A stretch of 64,000 nucleotides of DNA from Gordonia sp. SID5947 (GTDB taxonomy: Bacteria; Actinomycetota; Actinomycetes; Mycobacteriales; Mycobacteriaceae): positions 4,526,001 through 4,590,000 of the forward strand of contig NZ_WWHU01000001.1 of assembly GCF_009862785.1 (NCBI RefSeq), written 5' to 3'. The stretch's first letter is position 1, and the number at the start of each line of letters is the position of its first letter. Positions 16,312 to 30,205 of this stretch are shown in pieces. The position numbers were made by a program, and so were the translations under genes. A model generated the notes under the pieces. The model did not search any database and was not told the origin of the DNA. It saw only the letters and a list, made by a program, of their open reading frames with translations.

Positions 16312-19300
16312 GTGTTGGAAGGACGTATCTTGGCACTCGACCGCCAGTCCACCTCAACCATTCCGGGCGCGCCCAAGCGCGCATCCTTTGCAAAGATCAG
16401 TGAGCCACTGGAGGTCCCCGGCCTCCTCGACCTCCAGCTCGATTCCTTCGAGTGGCTCGTCGGTTCGCCGGAGTGGCGCGCCAAGGCGATCGCCCGCGGC
16501 GACGACAACCCCACCGGCGGCCTCGAGGACATCCTGCACGAACTGTCCCCGATCGAGGACTTCTCGGGTTCGATGTCGCTGTCCTTCACCGATCCGCACT
16601 TCGACGAGGTCAAGGCCTCGGTCGAGGAGTGCAAGGACAAGGACATGACCTACGCGGCGCCGTTGTTCGTCACCGCAGAGTTCATCAACAACAACACCGG
16701 CGAGATCAAGTCGCAGACCGTCTTCATGGGCGACTTCCCGATCATGACCGACAAGGGCAGCTTCATCATCAACGGCACCGAGCGTGTCGTGGTGAGCCAG
16801 CTCGTCCGTAGCCCGGGCGTCTACTTCGACTCCAACATCGACAAGACGACCGAGAAGACCCTCCACACCGTGAAGGTGATCCCGGGTCGTGGTGCATGGC
16901 TCGAGTTCGACGTGGACAAGCGCGACACCGTCGGCGTCCGCATCGACCGCAAGCGTCGCCAGCCGGTCACCGTGCTGCTCAAGGCGCTGGGTTGGACCAA
17001 CGAGGAGATCGCCGAGCGTTTCGGGTTCTCCGAGATCATGATGTCCACCCTGGAGAAGGACAACACCGCCAATCAGGACGAGGCGCTGCTCGAGGTCTAC
17101 CGCAAGCTGCGTCCGGGCGAGCCGCCGACCCGCGAGTCCGCGGAGAATCTGCTGGAGAACCTGTTCTTCAAGGAGAAGCGCTACGACCTGGCCCGCGTCG
17201 GCCGCTACAAGGTCAACAAGAAGCTCGGTCTGGCCGCCAACCCGATGAACGGCGACTCGGTACTGACGCGCGAGGACATCGTCGCGACCGTCGAGTACCT
17301 GGTCCGCCTGCACGAGGCCGATCCGCACACCACGACCTACATGACCGTCCCCGGTGGTGTGGAGGTCCCGGTGGAGGTCGACGACATCGACCACTTCGGC
17401 AACCGTCGTCTGCGTACCGTCGGCGAGTTGATCCAGAACCAGATCCGCGTCGGCCTCTCGCGTATGGAGCGTGTCGTGCGTGAGCGCATGACCACCCAGG
17501 ACGTCGAGGCGATCACGCCGCAGACCCTGATCAACATCCGTCCCGTCGTGGCGGCGATCAAGGAGTTCTTCGGCACCTCGCAGCTGTCGCAGTTCATGGA
17601 CCAGAACAACCCGCTGTCGGGTCTGACCCACAAGCGTCGTCTGTCGGCCCTGGGCCCCGGCGGTCTGTCCCGTGAGCGCGCCGGCCTCGAGGTCCGCGAC
17701 GTGCACCCGTCGCACTACGGCCGCATGTGCCCGATCGAGACCCCTGAGGGTCCGAACATCGGTCTCATCGGTTCGCTGTCGGTGTACGCGCGGGTCAACC
17801 CGTTCGGCTTCATCGAGACCCCGTACCGCAAGGTCGTCGACGGTGTCGTCTCCGACGACATCCAGTACATGACCGCCGACGAGGAGGATCGCTACCTCAT
17901 CGGTCAGGCCAACACCGCCTACGACCTCGACGGCCGGATCACCGACGACCGCGTGCTGGTCCGTAAGAAGGGCTCCGAGGTCGAGTTCGTCGGCATCGGT
18001 GATGTCGAGTACCTCGACGTCTCGCCGCGCCAGATGGTGTCGGTCGCGACCGCGATGATCCCGTTCCTCGAGCACGACGACGCGAACCGTGCCCTGATGG
18101 GTGCGAACATGCAGCGTCAGGCCGTGCCGCTGGTCCGTAACGAGTCGCCGCTGGTCGGCACCGGCATGGAGTTGCGTGCCGCGGTCGACGCAGGCGATGT
18201 CCTCGTCTCCGCCAAGACCGGTGTGGTCGAGGAGGTCTCGGCCGACTACATCACCGTGATGGCCGACGACGGCAGCCGCGACACCTACCGGATGCGCAAG
18301 TTCGCCCGCTCCAACCACGGCACCTGTGCCAACCAGCGTCCGATCGTGGACGAGGGTCAGCGGGTGGAGACCGGACAGGTCCTCGCCGACGGTCCGTGCA
18401 CCGAGAACGGTGAGATGGCCCTGGGCAAGAACCTGCTCGTGGCGATCATGCCGTGGGAGGGTCACAACTACGAGGACGCGATCATCCTGAGCCAGCGGCT
18501 CGTGGAGGAGGACACCCTCACCTCGATTCACATCGAGGAGCACGAGATCGACGCTCGCGACACCAAGCTCGGTGCCGAGGAGATCACCCGGGACATCCCG
18601 AACGTCTCCGACGAGGTCCTCGCCGATCTCGACGAGCGTGGCATCGTCCGCATCGGTGCGGAGGTCCGCGACGGCGACATCCTGGTCGGCAAGGTCACCC
18701 CGAAGGGTGAGACCGAGCTGACCCCGGAGGAGCGTCTGCTGCGCGCGATCTTCGGTGAGAAGGCGCGCGAGGTTCGCGACACCTCTCTCAAGGTGCCGCA
18801 CGGTGAGACCGGCAAGGTCATCGGCGTCCGCGTCTTCAGCCGCGACGACGACGACGATCTGGCGCCCGGCGTCAACGAGCTGGTCCGCGTCTACGTGGCC
18901 CAGAAGCGCAAGATCCAGGACGGCGACAAGCTGGCCGGCCGCCACGGCAACAAGGGCGTCATCGGCAAGATCCTCCCGCAGGAGGACATGCCGTTCCTGC
19001 CCGACGGCACGCCGGTCGACATCATCCTGAACACCCACGGTGTGCCCCGTCGTATGAACATCGGTCAGATCTTGGAGACCCACCTCGGGTGGGTCGCCAA
19101 GGCAGGCTGGAACATCGACGTCGCCAGCGGAGTGCCGGACTGGGCGTCGAAGCTGCCCGAGGAGATGTATTCGGCGGAGCCCGACACCAACACCGCCACC
19201 CCGGTGTTCGACGGCGCTCGCGAGGAGGAGCTGACCGGACTGCTGTCCTCGACGCTGCCGAACCGCGACGGTGAGGTCATGGTGAACGGCGACGGCAAGG

Positions 19301-19818
19301 CGACCTTGTTCGACGGTCGCTCGGGTGAGCCGTTCCCGTACCCGGTGTCGGTCGGCTACATGTACATCATCAAGCTGCACCACCTGGTCGACGACAAGAT
19401 CCACGCTCGTTCGACCGGTCCGTACTCGATGATCACGCAGCAGCCGCTCGGTGGTAAGGCGCAGTTCGGTGGTCAGCGCTTCGGTGAGATGGAGTGCTGG
19501 GCCATGCAGGCCTACGGCGCCGCCTACACACTGCAGGAGCTGCTCACCATCAAGTCGGACGACGTGGTCGGCCGCGTGAAGGTGTACGAGGCGATCGTGA
19601 AGGGCGAGAACATCCCCGAACCCGGTATCCCGGAGTCGTTCAAGGTGTTGCTCAAGGAGCTCCAGTCGCTCTGCCTCAACGTCGAGGTGCTCAGCTCCGA
19701 CGGTGCCGCGATCGAGATGCGCGACACCGACGACGAGGATCTCGAGCGCGCCGCCGCGAACCTGGGTATCAACCTGTCGCGCAACGAATCCGCCACGGTC
19801 GACGACCTGGCGAACTGA
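16312..19818 (+). CDS. rpoB: DNA-directed RNA polymerase subunit beta
   Basis: 1168 residues from GTG 16312. A TTG at 16330 has GAAGGA six bases upstream and is an equally good start; the residues between (LEGRIL) resemble those annotated in corynebacterial RpoB. All core landmarks are present: [17 protein letters not shown] and [13 protein letters not shown] in the rifampicin region (from 17572), with Asp, His and Ser at the three main resistance positions, so no resistance substitution is visible. [13 protein letters not shown] and the C-terminal [19 protein letters not shown] are intact. It forms the catalytic core of RNA polymerase with RpoC, 42 bases downstream. Confidence 0.98.
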   Translation: MLEGRILALDRQSTSTIPGAPKRASFAKISEPLEVPGLLDLQLDSFEWLVGSPEWRAKAIARGDDNPTGGLEDILHELSPIEDFSGSMSLSFTDPHFDEVKASVEECKDKDMTYAAPLFVTAEFINNNTGEIKSQTVFMGDFPIMTDKGSFIINGTERVVVSQLVRSPGVYFDSNIDKTTEKTLHTVKVIPGRGAWLEFDVDKRDTVGVRIDRKRRQPVTVLLKALGWTNEEIAERFGFSEIMMSTLEKDNTANQDEALLEVYRKLRPGEPPTRESAENLLENLFFKEKRYDLARVGRYKVNKKLGLAANPMNGDSVLTREDIVATVEYLVRLHEADPHTTTYMTVPGGVEVPVEVDDIDHFGNRRLRTVGELIQNQIRVGLSRMERVVRERMTTQDVEAITPQTLINIRPVVAAIKEFFGTSQLSQFMDQNNPLSGLTHKRRLSALGPGGLSRERAGLEVRDVHPSHYGRMCPIETPEGPNIGLIGSLSVYARVNPFGFIETPYRKVVDGVVSDDIQYMTADEEDRYLIGQANTAYDLDGRITDDRVLVRKKGSEVEFVGIGDVEYLDVSPRQMVSVATAMIPFLEHDDANRALMGANMQRQAVPLVRNESPLVGTGMELRAAVDAGDVLVSAKTGVVEEVSADYITVMADDGSRDTYRMRKFARSNHGTCANQRPIVDEGQRVETGQVLADGPCTENGEMALGKNLLVAIMPWEGHNYEDAIILSQRLVEEDTLTSIHIEEHEIDARDTKLGAEEITRDIPNVSDEVLADLDERGIVRIGAEVRDGDILVGKVTPKGETELTPEERLLRAIFGEKAREVRDTSLKVPHGETGKVIGVRVFSRDDDDDLAPGVNELVRVYVAQKRKIQDGDKLAGRHGNKGVIGKILPQEDMPFLPDGTPVDIILNTHGVPRRMNIGQILETHLGWVAKAGWNIDVASGVPDWASKLPEEMYSAEPDTNTATPVFDGAREEELTGLLSSTLPNRDGEVMVNGDGKATLFDGRSGEPFPYPVSVGYMYIIKLHHLVDDKIHARSTGPYSMITQQPLGGKAQFGGQRFGEMECWAMQAYGAAYTLQELLTIKSDDVVGRVKVYEAIVKGENIPEPGIPESFKVLLKELQSLCLNVEVLSSDGAAIEMRDTDDEDLERAAANLGINLSRNESATVDDLAN

Positions 19819-19860
19819 CCCTCACCGCTTTACGACATTAGAGCTCTCGAAAGGTAACAA

Positions 19861-23817
<3,957 letters not shown>

Positions 23818-23830
23818 GTAGCCGCACCTG

Positions 23831-23860
23831 ACGGCCCCCGCACTTCGGTGCGGGGGCCGT
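23831..23860 (+). terminator. rpoBC terminator
   Basis: ACGGCCCCCGCAC (23831-23843) pairs exactly with 23848-23860 around a stable TTCG tetraloop. The tail TGTGGTTT is moderately T-rich. It begins 13 bases after the rpoC stop and is the clear end of the operon. Confidence 0.9.
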
Positions 23861-23879
23861 TGTGGTTTCTGGCCGTGGT

Positions 23880-23929
23880 TTCTGGCCGCGGTTTCGTGTT
23901 CCGGCTTGGGGCCGAAACTGCGGCCAGAA
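23880..23929. terminator. Second hairpin between rpoC and the convergent TetR gene
   Basis: TTCTGGCCGCGGTTTCG (23880-23896) is complementary to 23913-23929 with one mismatch. It lies between convergent genes and may stop transcripts from the TetR gene on the minus strand. A partial copy of the left arm (GGTTTCTGGCCG) occurs just before it. Confidence 0.4.
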
Positions 23930-23949
23930 GCTGCAGGTTCGGCCAGAAC

Positions 23950-24648
23950 CTATCGTCGTGCCTCTGCCTGGAGGCGGATGCCGTTGAGCAGCAGTTCGAG
24001 GCCTGCGCGGAACTGGTCGATGTCCTCGTGGCTGTCGAACTCGTCGACGATGTGGTGCATGAACGGGAACTGCTCAGGGTCGAGCGCCCGCCACTGGTCG
24101 GCGATCCCGTGTAGATAGGTCTCGGCCGCAACGGTTCCGTCGAGCACTTCCGACGGGGGTTCCTGGCCGAGGTCGGCGGCCACCCCGATGACATATCCGA
24201 GCACTGCCGACACCGCGTGAAAGCTCTGTCGCGGTGAGAGGTCCAAGCGCATCACCTGTTCGCCGAGCCGTTCATAGAAGACCAGTCCGTTGGCCTGGAT
24301 CGTCGTGTTGCGCATGAAATAGGCGGCCAACCAGGGCCGCTCGGCGATGGTCGCGAAAAGTGCGTCCGCGAGCGACCGGATGTTGTCGATCGGGTCGCCA
24401 TCAGCGGTGAGCGATTCGGTGTCGGCGAGGACGCCCTGCAGCACGTGGTCGGTTGCCCGGTCGAGAAGCTCGTCCTTGTTGGACACGTACCAGTAGATGC
24501 TGCCCACGCCGCCGCCCAGGCGAGCGGCGAGCGCGCGGAACGTGAGAGCCGATTCGCCGGACTCGTCCAGAAGGCCGACCGCCGCTTCGATGACTGTGTC
24601 CAGAGAGTGCGTGACGCGACGTCGCGTGCCTTGTCGTTCCGGTGCCAT
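23950..24648 (-). CDS. TetR family repressor, divergent from an MFS efflux gene
   Basis: 232 residues from the ATG at 24646-24648. The N-terminal helix-turn-helix is clear (ALTFRALAARLGGGVGSIYWYVSNKDELLDRA). The rest is the helical ligand-binding domain, with WLAAYFMRNTTIQ and a C-terminal FDSHEDIDQFRAGLELLLNGI like the tetracycline-repressor-type C domain. It is transcribed away from the MFS gene, and three CGAAC-N3-GTTCG palindromes lie between them. The arrangement implies drug-responsive repression of the pump and of itself. The inducer is unknown. Confidence 0.9.
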   Translation of the reverse strand: MAPERQGTRRRVTHSLDTVIEAAVGLLDESGESALTFRALAARLGGGVGSIYWYVSNKDELLDRATDHVLQGVLADTESLTADGDPIDNIRSLADALFATIAERPWLAAYFMRNTTIQANGLVFYERLGEQVMRLDLSPRQSFHAVSAVLGYVIGVAADLGQEPPSEVLDGTVAAETYLHGIADQWRALDPEQFPFMHHIVDEFDSHEDIDQFRAGLELLLNGIRLQAEARR

Positions 24649-24692
24649 GACGTCTATCCCATCACATCGCCGGGAGCGCCCTTGCGGCGGAT

Positions 24693-24741
24693 CGAACAAC
24701 GTTCTATTCTCGAACCATGTTCGAGACTCGAACAACGTTCG
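24693..24741. promoter_or_regulatory. Three phased TetR operators
   Basis: CGAACAACGTTCT (24693-24705), CGAACCATGTTCG (24711-24723) and CGAACAACGTTCG (24729-24741) share the form CGAAC-N3-GTTCG. Their centres are at 24699, 24717 and 24735, exactly 18 bp apart. They fill the space between the TetR start and the MFS ribosome site, so bound repressor would block both promoters. Confidence 0.8.
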
Positions 24742-24759
24742 ATGAAAGGAGGTGTGGTG

Positions 24760-26214
24760 ATGAACTCGGTAACCGAATCGACTCCGTCCCGGACCTACGG
24801 ATCTCTGCGTGCCGCGTGGATTCCGCTCACTGCACTGTGTCTGGCCTTCTTCGTGGAGATGGTCGACAACACGCTGCTCACCATCGCCCTGCCGACGATC
24901 GGTCGCGACCTCGGTAGCGGTACCACCGCACTGCAATGGGTGACCGGTGCATACTCACTCACGTTCGGCGGGCTATTGCTCACCGCCGGTTCGGCCGCCG
25001 ACCGACTGGGCAGGCGCCGCGTGCTGCTCGTCGGTCTCGCGGCGTTCGGCCTGATCAGTCTGCTGGTCGTCGCGGTCAACTCGGCCGGGCAGCTGATCGC
25101 ACTACGGGCGGCCCTCGGAGTGGCTGCCGCCGCGATGGCGCCGATCACCAATTCGCTGGTGTTCCGGCTCTTCGATGCCCAAGACCTGCGCATGCGTGCG
25201 ATGACGATCATGATCGTCGTGGGCATGAGTGGTTTCATCCTGGGGCCGCTGCTCGGCGGCACCGCGCTGGCCCACGTCGGGTGGGAATGGCTGCTCGTCG
25301 TCAATGCGCCGATCGCACTCATCGCCTGGGTCGGGGTTCGACTCGGGGTGGCCGCCGACCGTCCCGAGGATCTGACCGGCGACCGCCTCGACCTCCCCGG
25401 CGCCGTCCTGAGCATCGCCACGATCGGTCTGGCGTGCTACTCGCTGACCAGCGGGGTGGAGCACGGCTGGGCCTCGCTCGCCACGCTCGGCTGTGTGCTC
25501 GGCGCGGTCCTCGCGCTGGTCGCCTTCGTCTGGCATGAGCGTCGGGCGAGCCAGCCGATGCTGGATCTGAAAGTGTTCCGGACGGGCACGGTGCGTGGTG
25601 CCGCGATCGCCCAGATCGGCACCTCGATCGCCATGGCCGGCGTCATGTTCGGCCTGATCCTGCACTTCCAGTACGCCTACGGGTGGAGTCCGGTGAAGGC
25701 CGGATTGGCGAATCTGCCGATGATCATCACGATGATCGCCGCGACCCCGATCTCGGAGGGGTTGGCCAAGAAGTTCGGCCATCGGATCGCGTGCCTCGTC
25801 GGCGCCGCACTGCTGGCCATCTCGCTGGCCGGTCTCGCCTGGGGAGTCGACCACGGCTACCTGGCCATCGCGGTCTTCATGGTCATCATGACCGTCGGTC
25901 TGCGGACGGTCATGACGATCTGCGCGGTCGCCCTCGTCGACGCGATGCCCGAGAACCGGACCTCGATCGGCACGGCGCTCAACGACACCGCGCAGGAGGT
26001 TGGCACGAGTATCGGGACCGCCGTCGTCGGGACCTTCATCGCCGCGCTGGTGACCGCGAGTCTGCCCGCCGGGGTGTGGAGCAGCGACCTCGTGACGTCG
26101 TTCTTCCAAGGTGAACGGATCACCTACGCCGTGTTGGCCGTGGTCGTCGGTCTGATCGCCGGCTGGGGTGCATTGACGCTGACCGATTCGCGTTCGACCG
26201 AAGAACCGCACTGA
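24760..26214 (+). CDS. MFS drug efflux transporter, DHA2 type
   Basis: 484 residues from ATG 24760, with an excellent AAAGGAGG seven bases upstream; an adjacent GTG at 24757 is possible. About 14 hydrophobic segments. The first helix carries MVDNTLLTIALPTIGRDLG, the motif D1 region of DHA2 drug:proton antiporters, followed by motif A as GSAADRLGRRRVLL. A later motif C-like MSGFILGPLLGG is present. It should export a toxic organic compound across the membrane. Regulated by the divergent TetR through the three operators that precede it. Confidence 0.9.
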   Translation: MNSVTESTPSRTYGSLRAAWIPLTALCLAFFVEMVDNTLLTIALPTIGRDLGSGTTALQWVTGAYSLTFGGLLLTAGSAADRLGRRRVLLVGLAAFGLISLLVVAVNSAGQLIALRAALGVAAAAMAPITNSLVFRLFDAQDLRMRAMTIMIVVGMSGFILGPLLGGTALAHVGWEWLLVVNAPIALIAWVGVRLGVAADRPEDLTGDRLDLPGAVLSIATIGLACYSLTSGVEHGWASLATLGCVLGAVLALVAFVWHERRASQPMLDLKVFRTGTVRGAAIAQIGTSIAMAGVMFGLILHFQYAYGWSPVKAGLANLPMIITMIAATPISEGLAKKFGHRIACLVGAALLAISLAGLAWGVDHGYLAIAVFMVIMTVGLRTVMTICAVALVDAMPENRTSIGTALNDTAQEVGTSIGTAVVGTFIAALVTASLPAGVWSSDLVTSFFQGERITYAVLAVVVGLIAGWGALTLTDSRSTEEPH

Positions 26215-26272
26215 CGCGACCGCTATGCTGCTCGGCAGGCGGCCGATCGGGGGCGGCCGAGAGGGGAAACCG

Positions 26273-27064
26273 ATGAGCGGCAGCGACGACGATTTCGTGC
26301 CGATTGACGAGTTCGACGACGAGCGGCTCATGGCCGAACCGCCGCTGGGCGGGGCCGGCAGCTCGGCGCCCGCGCTCACGGTCCTCGGCATCGGGATCCT
26401 GGTGGTGGTGTTGCTGTTGGCCGGGATCGTCGCGCTGCTCTCCAGGGTGGACCTGCCGCGCCATGCCGCGGCGTCGGACGCCCTGGTCCCCAGTGGGTCC
26501 GCGTCGAGCGTGTCGTCGCCGAGTTCGTCGTCCACCGAGGCCCCGGCGCCGACCCTGGCCGCCATCGACGGCCGTCCGGGCCCGGTGGCGGGCGCGAACT
26601 TCAGTGTGGCCGACCGGCCCTACGAGGTCGGACCGAAGCGGCTGCCGTTCGGGTTCGCCTTCCCTGCTCATTGGGACTGTATCTACTCGACGAAGTCGAC
26701 CGTCCAGACGACCGGCGGCTACACCTGTTTCGAGGCCACCGGCGACAGCCGTGTCGGCGGGCGTATCGGCTACCAGCAGTGCGCCGCGGTGTGCACACCG
26801 GCGGAGGTCCTCGAGGTGGGCGACAAGATGTACATCGATCCGCGGGACTGGCGCCCGATCGATGCGCAGACCACCTTCGCCGATGTGACCGGTCCGATGG
26901 TCGGGACGAACGTGACGAGGACCCGGGTCGGGATGCGCTACGTATACGCGCCCGGCGGACGCGCTGCGCCCTCGATCATCGCCTTCGCGGTCCTGACCGG
27001 AGATCCGGCGTATCGCGAGACGATGCTCAAGGTGCTCAACAGCGTCCGTGCCAACGCGGTGTGA
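26273..27064 (+). CDS. Membrane-anchored protein of unknown function
   Basis: 263 residues from ATG 26273, with GAGAGGGG upstream. An acidic N-terminus of about 36 residues is followed by one membrane helix (VLGIGILVVVLLLAGIVALL), a Ser/Ala/Pro-rich linker, and an extracytoplasmic domain of about 150 residues with four Cys (WDCIYS, YTCFEA, QQCAAVC), which probably form disulfides. No family is recognised. It follows the MFS gene by 58 bases and could be co-transcribed, but nothing links the functions. Similar small anchored domains are common in Gordonia and relatives. Confidence 0.75.
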   Translation: MSGSDDDFVPIDEFDDERLMAEPPLGGAGSSAPALTVLGIGILVVVLLLAGIVALLSRVDLPRHAAASDALVPSGSASSVSSPSSSSTEAPAPTLAAIDGRPGPVAGANFSVADRPYEVGPKRLPFGFAFPAHWDCIYSTKSTVQTTGGYTCFEATGDSRVGGRIGYQQCAAVCTPAEVLEVGDKMYIDPRDWRPIDAQTTFADVTGPMVGTNVTRTRVGMRYVYAPGGRAAPSIIAFAVLTGDPAYRETMLKVLNSVRANAV

Positions 27065-27089
27065 CCAGGCGGAGGCACCGGCAGCCCGC

Positions 27090-27455
27090 CTACCGGTAGG
27101 GCAGGTACTGCACGTTCCAATGGTTCCCGTCCGGATCGTCGAAGTACACGAAGTGACCCCATGCCTGGATGTCGACCTCGCTGGCATCGACTCCGGCGTC
27201 GATCAGGTGCTTACGCGCGGCGTCGATGTCGGATACACAGAGCATCAGGGTCCCGGCATTCGGCGGTGCGGCGTCGACGATGCCCTTTCCGAACGCGATC
27301 GAGCAGTTCGACCCGGGCGGCGTCATCTGGACGAACCGGATGTCGTCGGTCGGGGACTGGTCGTGGTCGGGATTGAAACCGATTCGCGTGTAGAACTCCT
27401 TCGCCCGGTCGACATCGGTGACGGGCAGAAACGCAACCTCGAGTGTCCAGTCCAT
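27090..27455 (-). CDS. Glyoxalase/bleomycin-resistance (VOC) family protein
   Basis: 121 residues from the ATG at 27453-27455, with GGAGAGG six bases upstream. Two beta-alpha-beta-beta-beta modules: MDWTLEVAFLPVTDVDRAKEFYTRIGFN at the start and WGHFVYFDDPDGNHWNVQYLPY at the end, the latter with the canonical DPDGN. The VOC fold serves glyoxalases, dioxygenases and antibiotic-binding proteins. Which activity applies here cannot be told. It is convergent with the preceding membrane-protein gene and divergent from davB. Confidence 0.88.
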   Translation of the reverse strand: MDWTLEVAFLPVTDVDRAKEFYTRIGFNPDHDQSPTDDIRFVQMTPPGSNCSIAFGKGIVDAAPPNAGTLMLCVSDIDAARKHLIDAGVDASEVDIQAWGHFVYFDDPDGNHWNVQYLPYR

Positions 27456-27601
27456 GATGTGCCTCTCCTGTGTGATGGTGCGTGGGTCGAGCTCCGATAC
27501 CCATGAGTCTCCTATGGATAGCGGACATCTGGCGTCCTCATTGCGCACATGGCTCGGCGCGTCACAACCCGATGTGTCGCGCGCGCGGTGGATCCGGGCC
27601 A

Positions 27602-27607
27602 TACGCT
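27602..27607 (+). promoter_or_regulatory. -10 element for leaderless davB
   Basis: TACGCT is followed by six bases and then the davB GTG, the layout of leaderless actinobacterial transcripts that begin at the start codon. No ribosome site is evident. Confidence 0.5.
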
Positions 27608-27613
27608 GGGACG

Positions 27614-29275
27614 GTGCAGCCCGACCGGCACGTGACCATTTTCGGTCCCGACTTCCCGTTCGCCCACGACGACTGGATCACTCATCCCGCCGGCATCGGC
27701 TCGGTGCCCGCCGATGCTCTCGGTGCCGAGGTCGCGGTCGTCGGTGCGGGGATGGCGGGGATGGTCGCCGCGTACGAGTTGATGAAAGTCGGGTTGCGCC
27801 CGGTGGTCTACGAGCCCGAGCGGATCGGCGGCCGCCTCCGGTCGGAGCACTTCGTGCCGGGGGCGCCGGAGGTCGCCGAGCTCGGCGGCATGCGCTTCCC
27901 GGCGTCGTCGTCGACGTTCTTCCACTACGTCGACACCTTCGGCCTGCGCAGCCGCCCATTTCCGAACCCGCTCACCTCGGCGGCCGGGAGCACCGTCATC
28001 GACCTCGGGGGAGAGACGCTCTACGCACGCACTCTCGACGACCTGCCGCCGATCTACACCGAGATCGAGAACGCCTGGGACAGTGCGCTGGAACGGGTCG
28101 CCGGGTTCTCCGCTCTGCAACGCGCGATCAGGGAACGGGACGTCCCGAGACTCAAGGCACTGTGGAACCGGCTCGTCATCGACTGGGACGACCGCAGCTT
28201 CTACGACTTCCTGGCGACCTCCGACGAGTTCGGGTCGCTCTCATTCCGTCATCGGGAGCTGTTCGGTCAGGTCGGATTCGGCACCGGCGGTTGGGATTCC
28301 GACTTCGCAAATTCGATGTTGGAGATCCTTCGAGTGGTGGTGACCAACTGCGACACCGAGCAGTATCTCATCGTCGGCGGAGCCGAGCAGGTTCCGCGCA
28401 AACTGTGGTCCGACAGCCCCGTCGACATCCGTCACTGGCCGGTCGGTACCAGCCTGTCGTCGCTGCACAGCGGAGTTCCGCGGGCCGGTGTATCCGCGAT
28501 CCGACGTCTCGGCCCCGACCGAATCGAGGTCGTCGACCACTGGGGTGATTCGCGGGAATTCGCCGCGGTGGTCGCCACCTGTCAGGCATGGCTGCTCTCC
28601 ACCGAGATCGAGTGCGACGAAAGCCTGTTCGGACAGGACCTGTGGATGGCGCTGGATCGCACGCGATACATGCAGTCGTCGAAGACGTTCGTGATGGTCG
28701 ACCGGCCGTTCTGGACCGACCGCAACCCGGCGACAGGCCGCGACACGATGAGCATGACGTTGACCGACCGTCTCACGCGCGGTACCTACCTGTTCGACAA
28801 CGGTCCCGACCGTCCGGGCGTCATCTGCCTGAGCTACACGTGGATGAGTGACGCCCTGAAGGTGTTGCCACACCCCGTCGACCGGCGCGTTTCGTTGGCG
28901 CTGGACGCGTTACGCAAGATCTACCCCGAGGTCGACATCGCCGCGCACATCGTGGGACGGCCATTGACCGTGTCCTGGGAGGCCGAACCGCACTTCCTGG
29001 GTGCATTCAAGGGAGCGTTGCCCGGCCACTATCGGTACAACACGCGCATGTACGGGCATTTCCACCGGCAGGATCAGTTGCCCGTCGCCGAGCGAGGCAT
29101 CTTCATCGCAGGCGACGACGTGTCGTTCATGCCCGCCTGGGTGGAGGGGGCCGTGCAGACAGCGCTCAACGCGGTGTGGGGTGTGATCAGGCATTTCGGC
29201 GGATCGTCGCACCCGGACAATCCCGGTCCCGGCGATCGCTACGACGAACTCGGTCCGATCGACATCGGGCTGTGA
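27614..29275 (+). CDS. davB: L-lysine 2-monooxygenase-type flavoenzyme (DavB-like)
   Basis: 553 residues from GTG 27614. The N-terminus HVTIFGPDFPFAHDDW, the FAD-binding GAGMAG at residues 44-49, ELGGMRFP, SMTLTDRLTRGTYLFDNG and C-terminal IFIAGDD...PAWVEGAVQTALNAVWG follow the pattern of Pseudomonas DavB and related tryptophan/phenylalanine monooxygenases. DavB oxidatively decarboxylates L-lysine to 5-aminovaleramide in the cytoplasm. The assignment is strengthened by the nitrilase-fold amidase gene four bases downstream, which matches DavA, the next enzyme. An arylalanine-oxidising paralogue is the main alternative. The downstream steps (aminovalerate transaminase, glutarate semialdehyde dehydrogenase) are not clustered here. 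Confidence 0.85.
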   Translation: MQPDRHVTIFGPDFPFAHDDWITHPAGIGSVPADALGAEVAVVGAGMAGMVAAYELMKVGLRPVVYEPERIGGRLRSEHFVPGAPEVAELGGMRFPASSSTFFHYVDTFGLRSRPFPNPLTSAAGSTVIDLGGETLYARTLDDLPPIYTEIENAWDSALERVAGFSALQRAIRERDVPRLKALWNRLVIDWDDRSFYDFLATSDEFGSLSFRHRELFGQVGFGTGGWDSDFANSMLEILRVVVTNCDTEQYLIVGGAEQVPRKLWSDSPVDIRHWPVGTSLSSLHSGVPRAGVSAIRRLGPDRIEVVDHWGDSREFAAVVATCQAWLLSTEIECDESLFGQDLWMALDRTRYMQSSKTFVMVDRPFWTDRNPATGRDTMSMTLTDRLTRGTYLFDNGPDRPGVICLSYTWMSDALKVLPHPVDRRVSLALDALRKIYPEVDIAAHIVGRPLTVSWEAEPHFLGAFKGALPGHYRYNTRMYGHFHRQDQLPVAERGIFIAGDDVSFMPAWVEGAVQTALNAVWGVIRHFGGSSHPDNPGPGDRYDELGPIDIGL

Positions 29276-29279
29276 CACG

Positions 29280-30095
29280 ATGGGGCTCACGAAGGACCTC
29301 CGAATAGCGCTCTGGCAGTGTGAATCCCGAACCGGCGACGTCCCGGGAAACATGGCGCGGCTCGACGCGGCGCTCGAGGAGTCGGCACGTCGATCGGTCG
29401 ACCTCCTGGTCACGCCCGAGATGGTCGTCTCCGGATATTCCCTCGACGCCGAGGCGGCGCGCCATCTCGCGGATCCGCCGGGCGGGGCGATCGCCGAGCA
29501 GGTCAGATCAATGGCGCGGCACCACCGGGTCGGCGTTCTGTACGGATGTGCGGAGCGGGGGCGGGAGGGGCTGGTCTACAACGCCATCCGGTGTGTCGAC
29601 CGATCCGGCACCCCGGTCGCCACGCACCACAAGACCCACCTGTTCGGCGACCTCGACCGCGGCATGGTCACACCTGGCGCGACCGTACCCCCGGTTGTCG
29701 ATGTCGGTGGATGGCGTCTCGGTCTGCTGACCTGTTACGAGGTCGAGTTCCCGGAGCTGGTCCGGTCACTTGCGGTCCGCGGGGCCGATGCCGTGTGCGT
29801 GCCCACCGCGAACATGATCGAATACGACGCCGTGCAGGACGTGCTCCTCCGCGCACGTGCGCTGGAGAACCAGGTGTTCGTCGCGTACGCGAATTACTGT
29901 GGCAGGGAAGGAGATCTGGTCTACGGCGGGCGCAGCGAGATCGTCGCTCCGACGGGTGAGGTACGTGTCGAGGCCGGCCGCGAACCAGACCTCGTCGTCG
30001 CCGATCTGGACCGTTCGACGCTCGCGCGGTCGCGGCTGCGCTACCCGTATCTCGCCGACCGTCGCCCGGATCTGTACCGGCGTGGATGGCTGTGA
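29280..30095 (+). CDS. davA: 5-aminovaleramidase-type carbon-nitrogen hydrolase (DavA-like)
   Basis: 271 residues starting four bases after davB. The nitrilase-superfamily triad is present: Glu47 (VTPEM), Lys118 (HHKTHLFGDLDRGM) and Cys152 (LLTCYEVEFPE). The motif KTHLFGDLDRGMVTPG and PTANMIEYD resemble DavA, which hydrolyses 5-aminovaleramide to 5-aminovalerate and ammonia. Length is normal. Tight coupling to davB supports a two-step lysine pathway. Substrate specificity is inferred, since related omega-amidases use other amides. Confidence 0.87.
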   Translation: MGLTKDLRIALWQCESRTGDVPGNMARLDAALEESARRSVDLLVTPEMVVSGYSLDAEAARHLADPPGGAIAEQVRSMARHHRVGVLYGCAERGREGLVYNAIRCVDRSGTPVATHHKTHLFGDLDRGMVTPGATVPPVVDVGGWRLGLLTCYEVEFPELVRSLAVRGADAVCVPTANMIEYDAVQDVLLRARALENQVFVAYANYCGREGDLVYGGRSEIVAPTGEVRVEAGREPDLVVADLDRSTLARSRLRYPYLADRRPDLYRRGWL

Positions 30096-30160
30096 CCGAA
30101 CGTTCGATCGCCGGAAGTCCCAGGCAATGACGGGATTTGCCTCTGGACACTGCGGCCTCC

Positions 30161-30205
30161 GTACCCTACGGTAACGTTACGCGTCCGAAAGTTACCGAAC
30201 AGTAA
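30161..30205. promoter_or_regulatory. Array of TTACC-N4-GGTAA-like sites upstream of the 30409 gene
   Basis: GTACC CTAC GGTAA (30161-30174), a half-conserved TTACG (30177) and TTACC GAAC AGTAA (30192-30205) are spaced 15-16 bp apart. They match the site before mkl and the triple array before the lipase gene. They lie about 200 bases before the GTG of the downstream gene. The rest of the 30096-30408 gap holds no recognisable element. Confidence 0.5.

Noticed and set aside
17572..17665. Rifampicin-resistance mutation in rpoB
   Set aside because: The key Asp, His and Ser positions are wild type.
16354..19404. Minus-strand 1016-residue open frame opposite rpoB
   Set aside because: Composition is a mirror of rpoB codon bias, no motif, no ribosome site.
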